NCBI RefSeq assembly: GCF_003050835.1
Contig: NZ_QAOJ01000011.1
Span: 1-64,000 of the forward strand
Source: Pseudomonas sp. GV071
GTDB taxonomy: Bacteria > Pseudomonadota > Gammaproteobacteria > Pseudomonadales > Pseudomonadaceae
DNA length: 64,000 nt
Reading direction: 5' to 3'
Position 1 is the first letter of the stretch, and each line of letters begins with the position of its first letter. Under the pieces are notes generated by a model that worked only from the letters and a program-made list of their open reading frames with translations, was not told where the DNA came from and did not search any database. The translations under genes were made by a program, and so were the position numbers. Of the stretch, positions 39,601 to 44,769 are shown in pieces.

Positions 39601-40636
39601 CGGCACTCACCCCCAGGGCTGGAATGCCCTCGCCGCGCACGCCGCTGGTGACATACAGCGTCGCCTCGGCCAGGCCATAACAGGCCAGGTAGCTGCTGGC
39701 GTTGAAACCACCGGCAGCGAACTTTTGTGCAAAGCGCTCCAGGCTGTCCTGGCGAATCGGTTCGGAGCCGGAAAACGCCACACGCCAGCCGCTGAGGTCG
39801 AGCGTGGCCAGGGCCGAGGCGCTGACCCGTTCGCTACACAACCGATAGGCAAAGTCCGGCCCGCCGCTGACGGTGCCGCCGTACCGGCTGATGGCTTCCA
39901 GCCAACGCACGGGGCGTTCGAGGAAGGCCTTTGGCGACATCAGCACGCAGGGCACGCCGCTGAAGATCGGTTGCAGCAGGCCGCCGATCAGGCCCATGTC
40001 GTGGTACAGCGGCAGCCAGCTGACGATCACGTCGTCCGCTTGAATGCCAAAGCCCTGGCGAATCAGCAGCTCGTTGGCCACCAAGTTGCCGTGGCTGACC
40101 TGCACGCCTTTGGGCAAGGCGGTGGAGCCGGAGGTGTATTGCAGAAAGGCGATGTCGTCGGCCTGCAGCTCCGGCGCTTGCCAGCTGGCGGCGAGCGCTG
40201 GATCAAGGTCATCGACCAGCAGCAGTTCGGGAGCGTTGTCGATGTGCTGCAGGCTGTCGCGCTGGTCGCTGCTGGTCAACAGCAGGCGCGGTTCGGCGTC
40301 ATCGAGGATCGACAGCAACCGCAGTTGATGCTGATGGCGCGACGACTCCGGCGGGTAGGCCGGCACCGCAATCACCCCGGCGTACAGGCAGCCGAAAAAC
40401 GCCGCGACATAGTCCGGCCCGCTGGGAAACAGCAGCACCGCACGGTCGCCCAGCTTCGTTCGGCTTTGCAGCGCCGCAGCAATGGTCCGCGCCCGACCAT
40501 CCAGCTCGGCATAGCTGAGCACCCGCCCTTCGCCGTCATCGCCCTCCAGAAAGCGCAACGCCAGTGCATCCGGCTGTTGCGCGGCGCGGCGTTGCAGGGC
40601 GTGAACCAGGGTGCGGGGAAGTTCGAACGAAGGCAT
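27638..40636 (-). CDS. pvdL: Pyoverdine chromophore peptide synthetase PvdL
   Basis: 4332 residues from the ATG at 40636 (MPSFELPRTL, preceded by CAGGA), close to the roughly 4340 residues of P. aeruginosa PvdL. Read by motif: fatty acyl-AMP ligase (YTSGSTALPKG near 170); carrier (GGNS near 607); condensation (HHIVADGW near 802); adenylation 1 (YTSGSTGQPKG near 1270); carrier (GGHS near 1659); condensation (HHIATEGW near 1852); adenylation 2 (YTSGSTGKPKG near 2330); carrier (GGDS near 2729); epimerase (HHLVVDGVSW near 2909); condensation (HHILIDAW near 3380); adenylation 3 (YTSGSTGLPKG near 3869); carrier (GGHS near 4269). There is no thioesterase, so the acyl-Glu-D-Tyr-Dab intermediate must pass to the next synthetase. 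Binding-pocket residues agree: FDAASER/FTPS (DAST, Tyr-type) in A2 and FDISVWQ/ESVPS (DIWE, Dab-type) in A3. The acyl chain is removed later in the periplasm. Confidence 0.96.
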   Translation of the reverse strand: MPSFELPRTLVHALQRRAAQQPDALALRFLEGDDGEGRVLSYAELDGRARTIAAALQSRTKLGDRAVLLFPSGPDYVAAFFGCLYAGVIAVPAYPPESSRHQHQLRLLSILDDAEPRLLLTSSDQRDSLQHIDNAPELLLVDDLDPALAASWQAPELQADDIAFLQYTSGSTALPKGVQVSHGNLVANELLIRQGFGIQADDVIVSWLPLYHDMGLIGGLLQPIFSGVPCVLMSPKAFLERPVRWLEAISRYGGTVSGGPDFAYRLCSERVSASALATLDLSGWRVAFSGSEPIRQDSLERFAQKFAAGGFNASSYLACYGLAEATLYVTSGVRGEGIPALGVSAEALTQNRIEAGGDSLLLSCGTVRPLHQVRIVDPATLTVLGDNQVGEVWACGPSIAHGYWRNAEATAKSFVALDGHTWLRTGDLGALRDGELFISGRLKDMLIVRGHNLYPQDIERTVETDVSHVRKGRVAAFAVQQDGEEGIGIAAEIGRSVQKNVPAEALINAIRQAVAEAYQEAPRVVVLLNPGALPKTSSGKLQRSACRLGLDDGSLDSYAQFPADTAARVPGEAIETDQLQAQIAALWAEHLHVPNVAPKDNFFLLGGNSIVAAQLMAQLRDQLGVNLELRHLFETRHLGGFASKVAEQLAQGGAAEGAIPRLSRQQNLPQSAAQNRLWFLWQLDPDSAAYNIPGGLHLRGELDDNALRASFARLIQRHEALRTVFLEEGGEALQRIQPSADLHLREVDLRHLSGTEQQDEAARLREQEANAPFDLTHGPLLRVTLLRLADEEQQLLVTLHHIVADGWSLNVLLDEFSRLYAEACGGQPADLAPLPLGYADFASWQRQWLAAGEGQRQLAYWTAQLGDEAPALQLPLDYPRSAQRQHSAARFTWKLDDALSQRLREIARGQQATLFMLLLAGFQSLLLRHTGQTDLRIGVPGANRQRLETQGLLGFFINTLVLRGQLDPRQPFTEVLTNARAATLEAQANQDLPFDQLVQALGGTTPFQVMFNHQQRDLSSLRRLPGLLAQELPWHSREAKFDLQLHSEEDARGRLTLSFDYADELFSAATIQRLAQRLVSLLQQVAEQPQLAVGAIELMSADEQQQLAEWNRAPLPSPTLLLPQWLEQHRADDIALLWQNQRFTYGQLHAEANSLAQQLRELGVGPDVRVAIAAERSPELLVGLLAIVKAGGAYVPLDADYPRERLAYMLEDSGATLLLTQAHLRHALPVPAQVQVLELAPVGSAARTVALTSTPYAVSGDNLAYVIYTSGSTGQPKGVGVTHAALAERLSWMQATYQLDASDVLMQKAPVSFDVSVWECFWPLITGARLLMAAPGEHRDPQRLVQLVREHGVTTLHFVPPLLQLFVQEADVVHCNSLRRLFSGGEALPAALRDRVLAALPTVALHNRYGPTETAINVSHWHCQASDGERSPIGRPLGNVLCHVLDAELQPVPVGVAGELCIGGAGLARGYLGRPGLTAERFIADPLGEPGARLYRTGDRVRWGADGALEYLGRLDQQVKLRGFRIEPEEIQARLLAEAGVGQAVVVIRDGHAGAQLIGYYTSTVDTDETVQSQRLLSALSAQLPDYMVPSQLLRLAHMPLSPAGKLDRQALPEPLWQQGQHIEPSTPLQVQIAAIWREVLGLPQVGLADDFFQRGGHSLLATQIVSRTRQACDVELPLRVLFEASTLQAFSAQVAAAQAAGQRNSQQAIAIVDRSQPLPLSYSQQRMWFLWQLEPDSPAYNVGGLAKFTGAFDVARFEAALQALIQRHETLRTTFPSRDGIAWQQVAPQSNVQLGWQDFSKLNAAERQQRLQQFADADAHQPFNLERGPLLRASLVKCAEREHYLVLTLHHIATEGWAMDIFARELAALYEAFVDERESPLAPLPVQYLDYSQWQRQWMEAGERQRQLDYWLKQLGDEHPVLDLPGDRPRPALQSHRGELYRFDLSSDLAQRLRAFNSAHGLTLFMTMTASLAILLQRYSGQSDLRIGAPVANRIRPESEGLIGAFLNTQVLRCQVDGQLTVLQLLEQVRQTVIDGQSHQDLPFDHLVDTLQPPRSAAYNPLFQVMCNVQRWEFQQTRELAGMSVEYIANDARATKFDLNLEVTDLDHRLGCCFTYSCDLFDEPRIARMASHLVNLLDAMLATPQQRLAELPLLTADEQQHLLANLSEEAGEHALDNTVHALFAAQAAATPTAPALTFAGHTLSYAELDAQANRLAHWLREQGVGPEVRVGLALPRSTELVVGLLAILKAGGAYVPLDPEYPQERLYYMIDDSGIRLLLGQAELFDSLGELPARVLRCCLAELDLSGYPSAAPDDRSSPLHQAYLIYTSGSTGKPKGVVVSQGEIAMHCRAVISRFGMRPDDCELHFYSINFDAASERLLTPLLCGAQVVLRAQGQWDAQEICALIRQHQVSILGFTPSYGSQLAQWLASRNEQLPVRLCITGGEALTAEHLQRIRGGFAPAQFFNAYGPTETVVMPLASLAPEQMPEGASSVAIGNVVGARSAYVLDADLALVPPGSTGELYIGGAGLARGYHARPSLSAERFVPNPFANSATGGRLYRTGDLVRQRADGLLEYVGRIDQQVKVRGFRIELGEIEARLLEHSAVDQCVVLALDGASGKQLVAYIASAVASADSEAQQALRDSLKRHVLAQLPEHMLPTFTVLLPSLPLTANGKVERRALPAPDQEQNRQHFVAPRSAMEHSLATIWREVLNVQQVGLADNFFELGGDSILSIQVVSRARQQGIHFSPRDLFQHQTVKALASVASHQQQVLSEQGALSGEAPLTPIQQWFFSTAMATRNHWNQSLVLQPQQVLDVGLLRKSMQRLVVQHDALRLRFSDAAGHWQAHYNADAGHEPVLWHAQVKDFNQAERLFADAQCSLDLQQGPLLRALLLDGPGGAQKLLIAIHHLVVDGVSWRVLLDDLQSTYRQLHAGQSEVQLPAKTTSMGEWAARLTTYASSESLREELGWWQQHLSGPVAELPGVRRDGSHRERDAQTISLRLDAERTRQLLSEAPAAYRTQVNDLLLTALARVLCRWTGEPSTLIQLEGHGREALFDELDLTRSVGWFTSAYPLRLQAHADLGTALKATKEQLRNVPHKGLGYGVLRYLADPASCAAIAALPKAKVTFNYLGQLDQSPAGEALLQLLDDHPGAIHAADAPLPNELSIDGQVLGGELQLRWTYSRERFDEHSVHALAQDLINELHGLIEHCLQAGNGGFTPSDFPLAHLSQDQLDQLPVPAAQIDDVYPLTPMQEGLLLHTLLEPGTGIYYMQDRYRINSALDPARFAQAWQAVVARHEALRASFAWNAGEAMLQIIHKPGAAELDVLDWSDLPAEEHEARLQALHKSEREAGFELLQRPPFHLRLIKLEQARYWFMMSNHHILIDAWCRGLLMSDFFEIYAALAEQCAPQLPLAPRYRDYISWLQRQDLNQARHWWQANLAGFERRTHIPRDRPIVHDHAGDNGGMLVGDRYTRLLASEGAQLRELAQRHQLTVNTFAQAAWALVLRRYSGERDVLFGVTVAGRPVGMPDMQRTVGLFINSVALRVKVPAPGEQRSVRDWLQGLFAGNMDLREHEYLPLVAIQECSELPKGQPLFDSLFVFENAPVESGVLDQAQSVNATSDSGRTHTNFPLTVVCYPGDDLGLHLSYDQRYFEGETIERLLGEFKRLLLALAEHFHGDMAELPLLGAAEQQLLTETCNQSERHYPLEQGYARLFEAQVAAAPQRVVASYLDQQWSYSALNQRANRLGHALLAAGVKIDQPVALLAERSLDLLGMIVGSFKAGAGYLPLDPGHPVQRLTRIIELSRTPVLVCSRSCREQAQALLEELGCSGRRPKLLVWDDVQAGPWPGSNPGVYSAANNLAYVIYTSGSTGLPKGVMVEQAGMLNNQLSKVPYLQLGADDVIAQTASQSFDISVWQFLAAPLFGARVAIVPNAIAHDPQALLAHVAEQRISVLESVPSLIQGMLAEEVQHDLHTLRWMLPTGEAMPPELARQWLQRFPAVGLVNAYGPAECSDDVAFFRVDQASTQSTYLPIGSPTDNNRLYLLDEALELVPLGAVGELCVAGTGVGRGYVGDPQRTAQAFVPNPFAPDERLYRSGDLARRRADGVLEYVGRIDHQVKIRGFRIELGEIEARLHEQADIRDAAVAVQEGPTGKYLVGYLVASAAQQADSPGAQVLEQGLWFEQIKQRLRSDLPDYMVPLHWQVLERLPLNANGKLDRKALPALDFGSLSGQTYVAPRSELEQQLAEIWAQVLKVERVGVHDNFFELGGHSLLATQIASRVQKVLQRNVPLRAMFECSSVAELAEYVGGLDSQVVAERKAEKVEDLMARFEAM

Positions 40637-40671
40637 GGTGGATTCCTGGGCGAAAACGGGCGGGCTGGGGT

Positions 40672-41430
40672 TTAACTGGCGACGCGGGGGATGCTGCGGT
40701 TCTGCCGGGCGCAGTGGCGCAGCAGGTAGAGCTCGGCATAGCGGCGCAGGCAACGCAGCAGCGGTGCTTCCTGGGTGTGCAGAAAGAAGTGGCCGCCGGC
40801 GAACATGTCGAGGGAAAAACCGCTGGCGGTTTCGCCTTGCCAGTCGAGCAACTCGTCGACGGCAATGCTGTCGTCCTTGCCACCGAACACATGGATCGGC
40901 GCCTGCAGTGGCGCGCGGTGTTGGTACTGGTAACTGCCTGCGACGAGGAAGTCGGCACGCAGAATCGGCAGCATCAGATCAAGCAATTCCTGATTGGCCA
41001 GGGCCTCTTCCGGGGTGCCTTGCAGGCTGCGCAGCTTGGCGATCAACTCGGCGTCGGACTTGGCTTCGCGGTAGTCACTGACATCGCGCCGCGCTGGCCC
41101 GGCAGTGGCGGAAATCAGCACACACAAGGGTTCGGGCAGCCCACGGGCTTTCAGCGCATGGGCCAGCTCGAACGCCAGCAGGCCGCCAAGGCTGTGGCCG
41201 AACAGGGCGTAAGGGCTGTCGAGATCGCCAGCGAGTTCATCGGCGAGCTGGTTGACCAGTGCGCTGAGGTTGCACTGCAACGCTTCGTCCATGCGCAGGC
41301 CGCGGCCGGGCAATTCCAGCGGCTGCACCTGCAACCACTGCGGCAGGCGTTTGCGCCAGCGGTGGTAGAACATGGCGCTGGCGCCCGAGTACGGCAGGCA
41401 GAGCAAACGCAGGGTGGCGGGCGCGTTCAT
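40672..41430 (-). CDS. pvdG: Type II thioesterase PvdG
   Basis: 252 residues from the ATG at 41430 (MNAPATLRLLCLPYSGASAMFYHRW); upstream in-frame codons overlap the MbtH-like gene. It is a typical type II thioesterase: the PYSGASA entry, nucleophile elbow GHSLGG near residue 88, Asp in the GKDDSI segment near 190 and His in AGGHFFL near 220. Such enzymes clear mis-primed carrier domains of peptide synthetases. It starts 2 bases after the MbtH-like stop and ends 35 bases before pvdL, the same arrangement around pvdL seen in other fluorescent pseudomonads. Expression should follow the PvdS-type promoter upstream of the MbtH-like gene. Confidence 0.93.
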   Translation of the reverse strand: MNAPATLRLLCLPYSGASAMFYHRWRKRLPQWLQVQPLELPGRGLRMDEALQCNLSALVNQLADELAGDLDSPYALFGHSLGGLLAFELAHALKARGLPEPLCVLISATAGPARRDVSDYREAKSDAELIAKLRSLQGTPEEALANQELLDLMLPILRADFLVAGSYQYQHRAPLQAPIHVFGGKDDSIAVDELLDWQGETASGFSLDMFAGGHFFLHTQEAPLLRCLRRYAELYLLRHCARQNRSIPRVAS

Positions 41431-41432
41431 GC

Positions 41433-41651
41433 TCAGGCGACCACAGCGTCCTGGTCCATCTTCTGGCGCAGGCTCAGGGGGCGCATATCGGTCCAGTGCT
41501 GCTCGATGTAGGCCAGGCAATCCTTCTTCAAACCGCTCATGCCCACGGCACGCCAGCCGGCAGGAATGGCCTTGTAGTCAGGCCACAGCGAGTACTGCTC
41601 TTCGCCGTTGATCACCACCTGAAAAATCACGTCATCACGATCGAACACCAT
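41433..41651 (-). CDS. MbtH-like protein
   Basis: 72 residues, a standard MbtH size. It carries the family pattern: NGEEQYSLWPDYKAIPAGW near the start and W/T-D-MRPLSLR near the end, including the conserved Trp residues that clamp the adenylation domain. MbtH proteins bind and activate adenylation domains of peptide synthetases. It is the first gene of the unit with pvdG and pvdL, downstream of a PvdS-type promoter, and so most likely serves PvdL and the other pyoverdine synthetases. Confidence 0.95.
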   Translation of the reverse strand: MVFDRDDVIFQVVINGEEQYSLWPDYKAIPAGWRAVGMSGLKKDCLAYIEQHWTDMRPLSLRQKMDQDAVVA

Positions 41652-41702
41652 GGTCGCTCTCCGTTGTGCCCGGGCCGGTTGCGCGGGCTTTCACAGTGGA
41701 GA

Positions 41703-41726
41703 ACGGACGGCGAGGGAAAATAATTA
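41703..41726 (-). promoter_or_regulatory. PvdS-dependent (iron-starvation box) promoter of the MbtH-like/pvdG/pvdL unit
   Basis: On the minus strand TAATT at 41726-41722 and CGT at 41705-41703 are separated by exactly 16 bases. The known PvdS recognition pattern is TAAAT-N16-CGT, so one base differs. The CGT is 51 bases upstream of the MbtH-like ATG, a sensible promoter distance. PvdS, encoded divergently, would activate it. Confidence 0.75.
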
Positions 41727-41809
41727 GGCGGTTTTTATCGGCAGTGGGTGCCACGGAAAAATCACTTGGACGTCATGCCGCTGCAACCAAGCGAAATCTA
41801 TTATCGCTC

Positions 41810-41842
41810 GCAATTGACAATCATTATCATTGGACATAGTTT
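41810..41842 (+). promoter_or_regulatory. pvdS promoter with overlapping Fur box
   Basis: A perfect -35 hexamer TTGACA (41814-41819) is 17 bases from TAGTTT (41837-41842), a weak -10. A Fur-box-like sequence (41810-41828) matches the 19-bp consensus at 15 positions; its right half, TGA.AATCATTATC, is almost perfect. It covers the -35, so Fur with iron would block polymerase. This is the known logic of pvdS control in pseudomonads. Confidence 0.85.
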
Positions 41843-41906
41843 GTTACCCCGCTCGCAGGCAGCCTCCTGCGAGCGTTTAACTGCCCTCGGTAGCAAGGTG
41901 AATTCC

Positions 41907-42449
41907 ATGACGGAACAACTGTCCACAAGCAGGTGCGATACACCCCTATTCCAAGCATTCGTCGACAACCGCTCCATTCTGGTCAAGGTGGCCACACGCA
42001 TTACCGGCTGCCGTTCACGCGCCGAAGACGTGGTCCAGGACGCCTATTTCCGTTTGCATTCGGCGCCGCAAATCACCTCTTCGTTCAAGGCCCAACTCAG
42101 CTACCTGTTCCAGATCGTGCGCAACCTGGCCATCGACCATTACCGCAAACAGGCGCTCGAACAGCGCTACGCCGGCAGCGAAGAAGAAGGCATGAATGTG
42201 GTCACCCACAACGCCTCGCCCGAGGCCTTGCACATCAACTACGCGACGCTGGAACACATCGCCGATGCCCTCGGCCAGTTGCCTGCACGCACCCGCTACG
42301 CCTTCGAGATGTACCGCCTGCATGGCGTGCCGCAAAAGGACATCGCCAAGGAACTCGGGGTGTCGCCGACCCTGGTGAATTTCATGATTCGCGATGCCCT
42401 GGTGCATTGCCGCAAGGTCGCCAAAGCCGAAGCTGAAGCCGGCACGTAG
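41907..42449 (+). CDS. pvdS: Iron-starvation ECF sigma factor PvdS
   Basis: 180 residues from the ATG at 41907, preceded by AAGGTG; an open frame back to 41748 would include the promoter and is rejected. The sequence closely follows PvdS as I know it: CDTPLFQAFVDNR, RITGCRSRAEDVVQDAYFRL (sigma region 2), SYLFQIVRNLAIDHYRKQALEQ, then region 4 with YRLHGVPQKDIAKELGVSPTLVNFMIRDALVHCRK. It directs RNA polymerase to pyoverdine genes. It is divergent from the MbtH-like/pvdG/pvdL unit and has a Fur-controlled promoter. Its last residues (KAEAEAGT) differ from the P. aeruginosa tail, and its TAG stop lies inside a repeat element. Confidence 0.97.
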   Translation: MTEQLSTSRCDTPLFQAFVDNRSILVKVATRITGCRSRAEDVVQDAYFRLHSAPQITSSFKAQLSYLFQIVRNLAIDHYRKQALEQRYAGSEEEGMNVVTHNASPEALHINYATLEHIADALGQLPARTRYAFEMYRLHGVPQKDIAKELGVSPTLVNFMIRDALVHCRKVAKAEAEAGT

Positions 42450-42571
42450 GTTGGGTTGAGCAAAACGAAGCCCAACGGACTGCCTCACCTCACTACCCGC
42501 TCACTCTTGCGACCGGCAAGCGCCGGCGTTGGCCGGCCTGTTGGGCTTCGCCTGCGGCTCAACCCAACCTA
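42446..42571. repeat. MITE-like element, copy 2, overlapping the pvdS stop codon
   Basis: A 126-base segment starts GTAGGTTGGGTTGAGC and ends GCTCAACCCAACCTA, its near inverted copy. The right part (GCAAGCGCCGG, TTGGCCGGCCTGTTGGGCTTC) matches the right part of 20532-20712. The left end begins one base before the pvdS TAG (42447-42449), so the element supplies the stop codon. It lies between the convergent pvdS and acetyltransferase genes and may also end transcripts. Confidence 0.8.
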
Positions 42572-42576
42572 GCTGA

Positions 42577-43563
42577 TCAGCGCAACACGCAGCGCTCAAA
42601 GAAACGCTCACGCTCGATCACCATCAATGCCGCGCGCTTGTGCGGAAAATCGAATTCCTTCTGGCAATGAAAACCGGCGCTGTGCATGTGCCCGATCATC
42701 CGCGCGTTGTCCGCCCGCGGCTCGGCCACCACGCGCTGGGTGCGCGGGTCATCAAGGAATAGGAAATGGGTCAGCGCAGTCAGCCAACTGGCGACTTTGT
42801 GCGGGCCACGGTGGCTGTCTTCCCCCACCAGCATGTGGATGCCACGGTCGTAATGGTCCGCCGCATAGAACGGCGCGATGCGGTCTTCCTTGGCCCAATA
42901 GGCTTCGAAATAGGCGAAGGGCTGCTCGTCGAAACAGCCAATCAGGGTCAGGGTGTGCGGGTCGCGCTCGAGTTTTTCCAGGTACTGGCGGTGCTGCTCC
43001 AGCGTGCCGCCTTCCTGCCAGAACTCCAGTACCCGCGGGCTGTTCTGCCAGCGGCTGAAGCGCTCGAGGTCACTGTCGATATCCAGCGCGCGCAAGGAAA
43101 TCCACTGGCCCAGGCGTGCATCGAAACGGCGGTACAACTCGCCCACCGGTTTGGCCGGCCGCCGGGGATGGCGCTTGCCGTCACTGATGATCAACTGCTG
43201 CGGATAAGCAGCGCCCTGCCCGGCCAGCAACCACGGCCCGGGCAACTGCCAGAACAGCGTGCGCTCGGTGCGCAGTGCACCGTCCGCGGCTCCTAGCAAC
43301 AAGCCGCTTTGCAAGGCATCGACCGGCGCCGCCGGCAGCACCCAGTTCAGGGTTTGGCAGGCCTGGTCGCGGGCAAACAGCCAGTAACTCACCAGCCACA
43401 ACGCCTGCGCCGACAAGACCTCGCTGGCCGTCACCTGCAACGGCTCGCCCGTGGTCAGCCGCACATGAATGGGCTCGTGCAAATCCAGCTGCAAGTGCAG
43501 GGCATCGGCGCTTTCGTCGCCATGCAGGCAGCGGCCGTTGGGGAGTGGCAGGGTGTGCATCAT
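42577..43563 (-). CDS. Siderophore-type GNAT N-acetyltransferase (PvdYII/IucB-like)
   Basis: 328 residues from the ATG at 43563 (MMHTLPLPNG). An upstream GTG at 43635 is excluded because an exact PvdS box lies inside the extra 24 codons. The C-terminal 170 residues are an acetyltransferase domain of the IucB/AlcB/PvdYII type: SRWQNSPRVLEFWQ, YFEAYWAKEDRI, HMLVGEDSHRGPHKVASWL, then DDPRTQRVVAEPRADN. Such enzymes acetylate N-hydroxylated side chains of siderophore precursors. Next to pvdS and under PvdS control, the probable substrate is N5-hydroxyornithine, which would predict an acetyl-hydroxyornithine-containing pyoverdine. The function is inferred from family and context. Confidence 0.82.
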   Translation of the reverse strand: MMHTLPLPNGRCLHGDESADALHLQLDLHEPIHVRLTTGEPLQVTASEVLSAQALWLVSYWLFARDQACQTLNWVLPAAPVDALQSGLLLGAADGALRTERTLFWQLPGPWLLAGQGAAYPQQLIISDGKRHPRRPAKPVGELYRRFDARLGQWISLRALDIDSDLERFSRWQNSPRVLEFWQEGGTLEQHRQYLEKLERDPHTLTLIGCFDEQPFAYFEAYWAKEDRIAPFYAADHYDRGIHMLVGEDSHRGPHKVASWLTALTHFLFLDDPRTQRVVAEPRADNARMIGHMHSAGFHCQKEFDFPHKRAALMVIERERFFERCVLR

Positions 43564-43601
43564 CGGGCAACTCGCAAAAAGAGAGGGTGTTGCCTGATGG
43601 G

Positions 43602-43625
43602 ACGTCAGAAAGCCGAGGAAATTTA
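43602..43625 (-). promoter_or_regulatory. Exact PvdS-dependent promoter of the acetyltransferase gene
   Basis: On the minus strand TAAAT (43625-43621) and CGT (43604-43602) are separated by exactly 16 bases, a full match to the iron-starvation box. The CGT is 38 bases upstream of the ATG at 43563. This fixes the start codon and places the gene in the PvdS regulon. Confidence 0.88.
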
Positions 43626-43709
43626 GGCTTTTCACCCTGCGCCTTGGCTGACGTCACCGTTGCCAATTCGGCACGCGTATACTCCCGCCACCTTCAACCG
43701 GAGACTGCC

Positions 43710-44225
43710 ATGACCATTTCTCTGTACGCCGCATCCGTTCCTGTTTTCAAACAAATGCTCAGCAGCCTCAGCGCCGTGCTGCACAAGGCCGAAGCCCACG
43801 CCAGCGCCAAGAACATCGACCCCAACGCCCTGCTCCAGGCGCGCCTGTTCCCGGACATGTTCCCGCTGACCCGCCAAGTGCAGATCGCCTGCGACTTCGC
43901 CCGTGGCGTACCGTCGCGCCTGGCCGGCATCGACGTGCCAAAACACGACGACGTGGAAACCAGCTTCGAACAGCTGCAAGCCCTGCTCAAGGAAACCCTG
44001 GACTACCTGGCCACCTTCACCCCGGCCATGGTCGACGGCAACGAAGAACGTGAAATCGTCACCCGCCCTGGCACGCCGAAAGAGCGCAAGTTCACCGGCC
44101 AGTCGTACCTGCTGACCTACGGCCTGCAGCACTTCTTCTTCCACGTCACCACCACCTATGCCTTGCTGCGCCATAACGGCGTGGAAGTCGGCAAGATGGA
44201 TTACGTCGGCACCCCGCAAAACTGA
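43710..44225 (+). CDS. DUF1993 family protein
   Basis: 171 residues from the ATG at 43710, after CCGGAGA. Longer in-frame forms overlap the divergent acetyltransferase and its promoter and are rejected. The sequence (MTISLYAASVPVFKQMLSSLSAVLHKAEAHA, LFPDMFPLTRQVQIACDF and the late QHFFFHVTTTYALLRHNGVEVGKMDY) fits the DUF1993 family, all-helical proteins related to the DinB fold. Two conserved histidines (QHFFFH) near 144-148 could be metal ligands. The function is unknown. It stands alone, with a hairpin just downstream. Confidence 0.85.
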   Translation: MTISLYAASVPVFKQMLSSLSAVLHKAEAHASAKNIDPNALLQARLFPDMFPLTRQVQIACDFARGVPSRLAGIDVPKHDDVETSFEQLQALLKETLDYLATFTPAMVDGNEEREIVTRPGTPKERKFTGQSYLLTYGLQHFFFHVTTTYALLRHNGVEVGKMDYVGTPQN

Positions 44226-44235
44226 GCATCACACT

Positions 44236-44261
44236 CCGTAGGGCGAGCCTTCGCCCTACGG
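44236..44261. terminator. Strong hairpin between convergent genes
   Basis: A perfect 11-bp inverted repeat (CCGTAGGGCGA/TCGCCCTACGG) with a 4-base loop lies 10 bases after the DUF1993 stop and 23 bases before the end of the convergent HTH gene. There is no T-tract, so it may be a REP-like hairpin that stops or stabilises both messages and not a classical terminator. Confidence 0.55.
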
Positions 44262-44284
44262 GTCTGGGTGCAACTACCCTGGAA

Positions 44285-44608
44285 TTAAACCGCCGGCACC
44301 CCACGCACCTCAATGTGCAGCCCCAGGCTGATCCGCAGGGCATTAAAAATCGCCGCCAGGTTGTCCATGCTCGGGTTGCCCGTCGGTGACAGCATGCGGT
44401 GCAGGCTTTTGCTCGGCTTGCGGATTTGCGCGGCCAATTGTTCGAAGCCAATGGTGGCATTGACCAGGTCGCGCAGGATCAGGCGCGCTACATCAGGCTC
44501 ACCATTGAGAAACAGCGACGCTGCTTCATCGAGCAGGGATTTGGCGAACTCAGGCTCACGTTCAACCCGTTCGGCGATGGTCTGTTTGAAATCGCGGGTC
44601 AGCGCCAT
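44285..44608 (-). CDS. HTH protein resembling HigA/addiction-module antidotes, without a partner toxin
   Basis: 107 residues. The middle holds a helix-turn-helix of the short antidote type: VNATIGFEQLAAQIRKPSKSLHRMLSPTGNPSMDNLAAIFNAL, where the phrase LHRMLS-GNP recurs in HigA-like and 'addiction module antidote' proteins. In such modules a RelE/HigB-type toxin of about 100 codons normally lies next to it. Here the flanks (44226-44284 and 44609-44769) are too short for one. It is therefore an orphan regulator or antitoxin remnant. Start at 44608 after GGAGACACC. Confidence 0.7.
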   Translation of the reverse strand: MALTRDFKQTIAERVEREPEFAKSLLDEAASLFLNGEPDVARLILRDLVNATIGFEQLAAQIRKPSKSLHRMLSPTGNPSMDNLAAIFNALRISLGLHIEVRGVPAV

Positions 44609-44769
44609 GGCGGTGTCTCCTCGGAAGCGGCAAGGAACCGGTAATCCGTTTACCGAGGCCGTTTAGCATGCAGCGCTCACCCGAGCTTTCCCGCCGGCTG
44701 GGTTGCAGGGGTTTCGAGGAAGAGTCTGTTTATCTCACCGCCAACGAGAAGTTACTGCTGTCAGAGTAC

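Noticed and set aside
40637..40753. 39-codon upstream extension of PvdL
   Set aside because: It runs into the end of pvdG and has no ribosome site. The ATG at 40636 has CAGGA and gives the usual PvdL start.
43564..43635. GTG start giving a 352-residue acetyltransferase
   Set aside because: The extra codons contain an exact PvdS promoter box, so they lie upstream of the expected transcript start.
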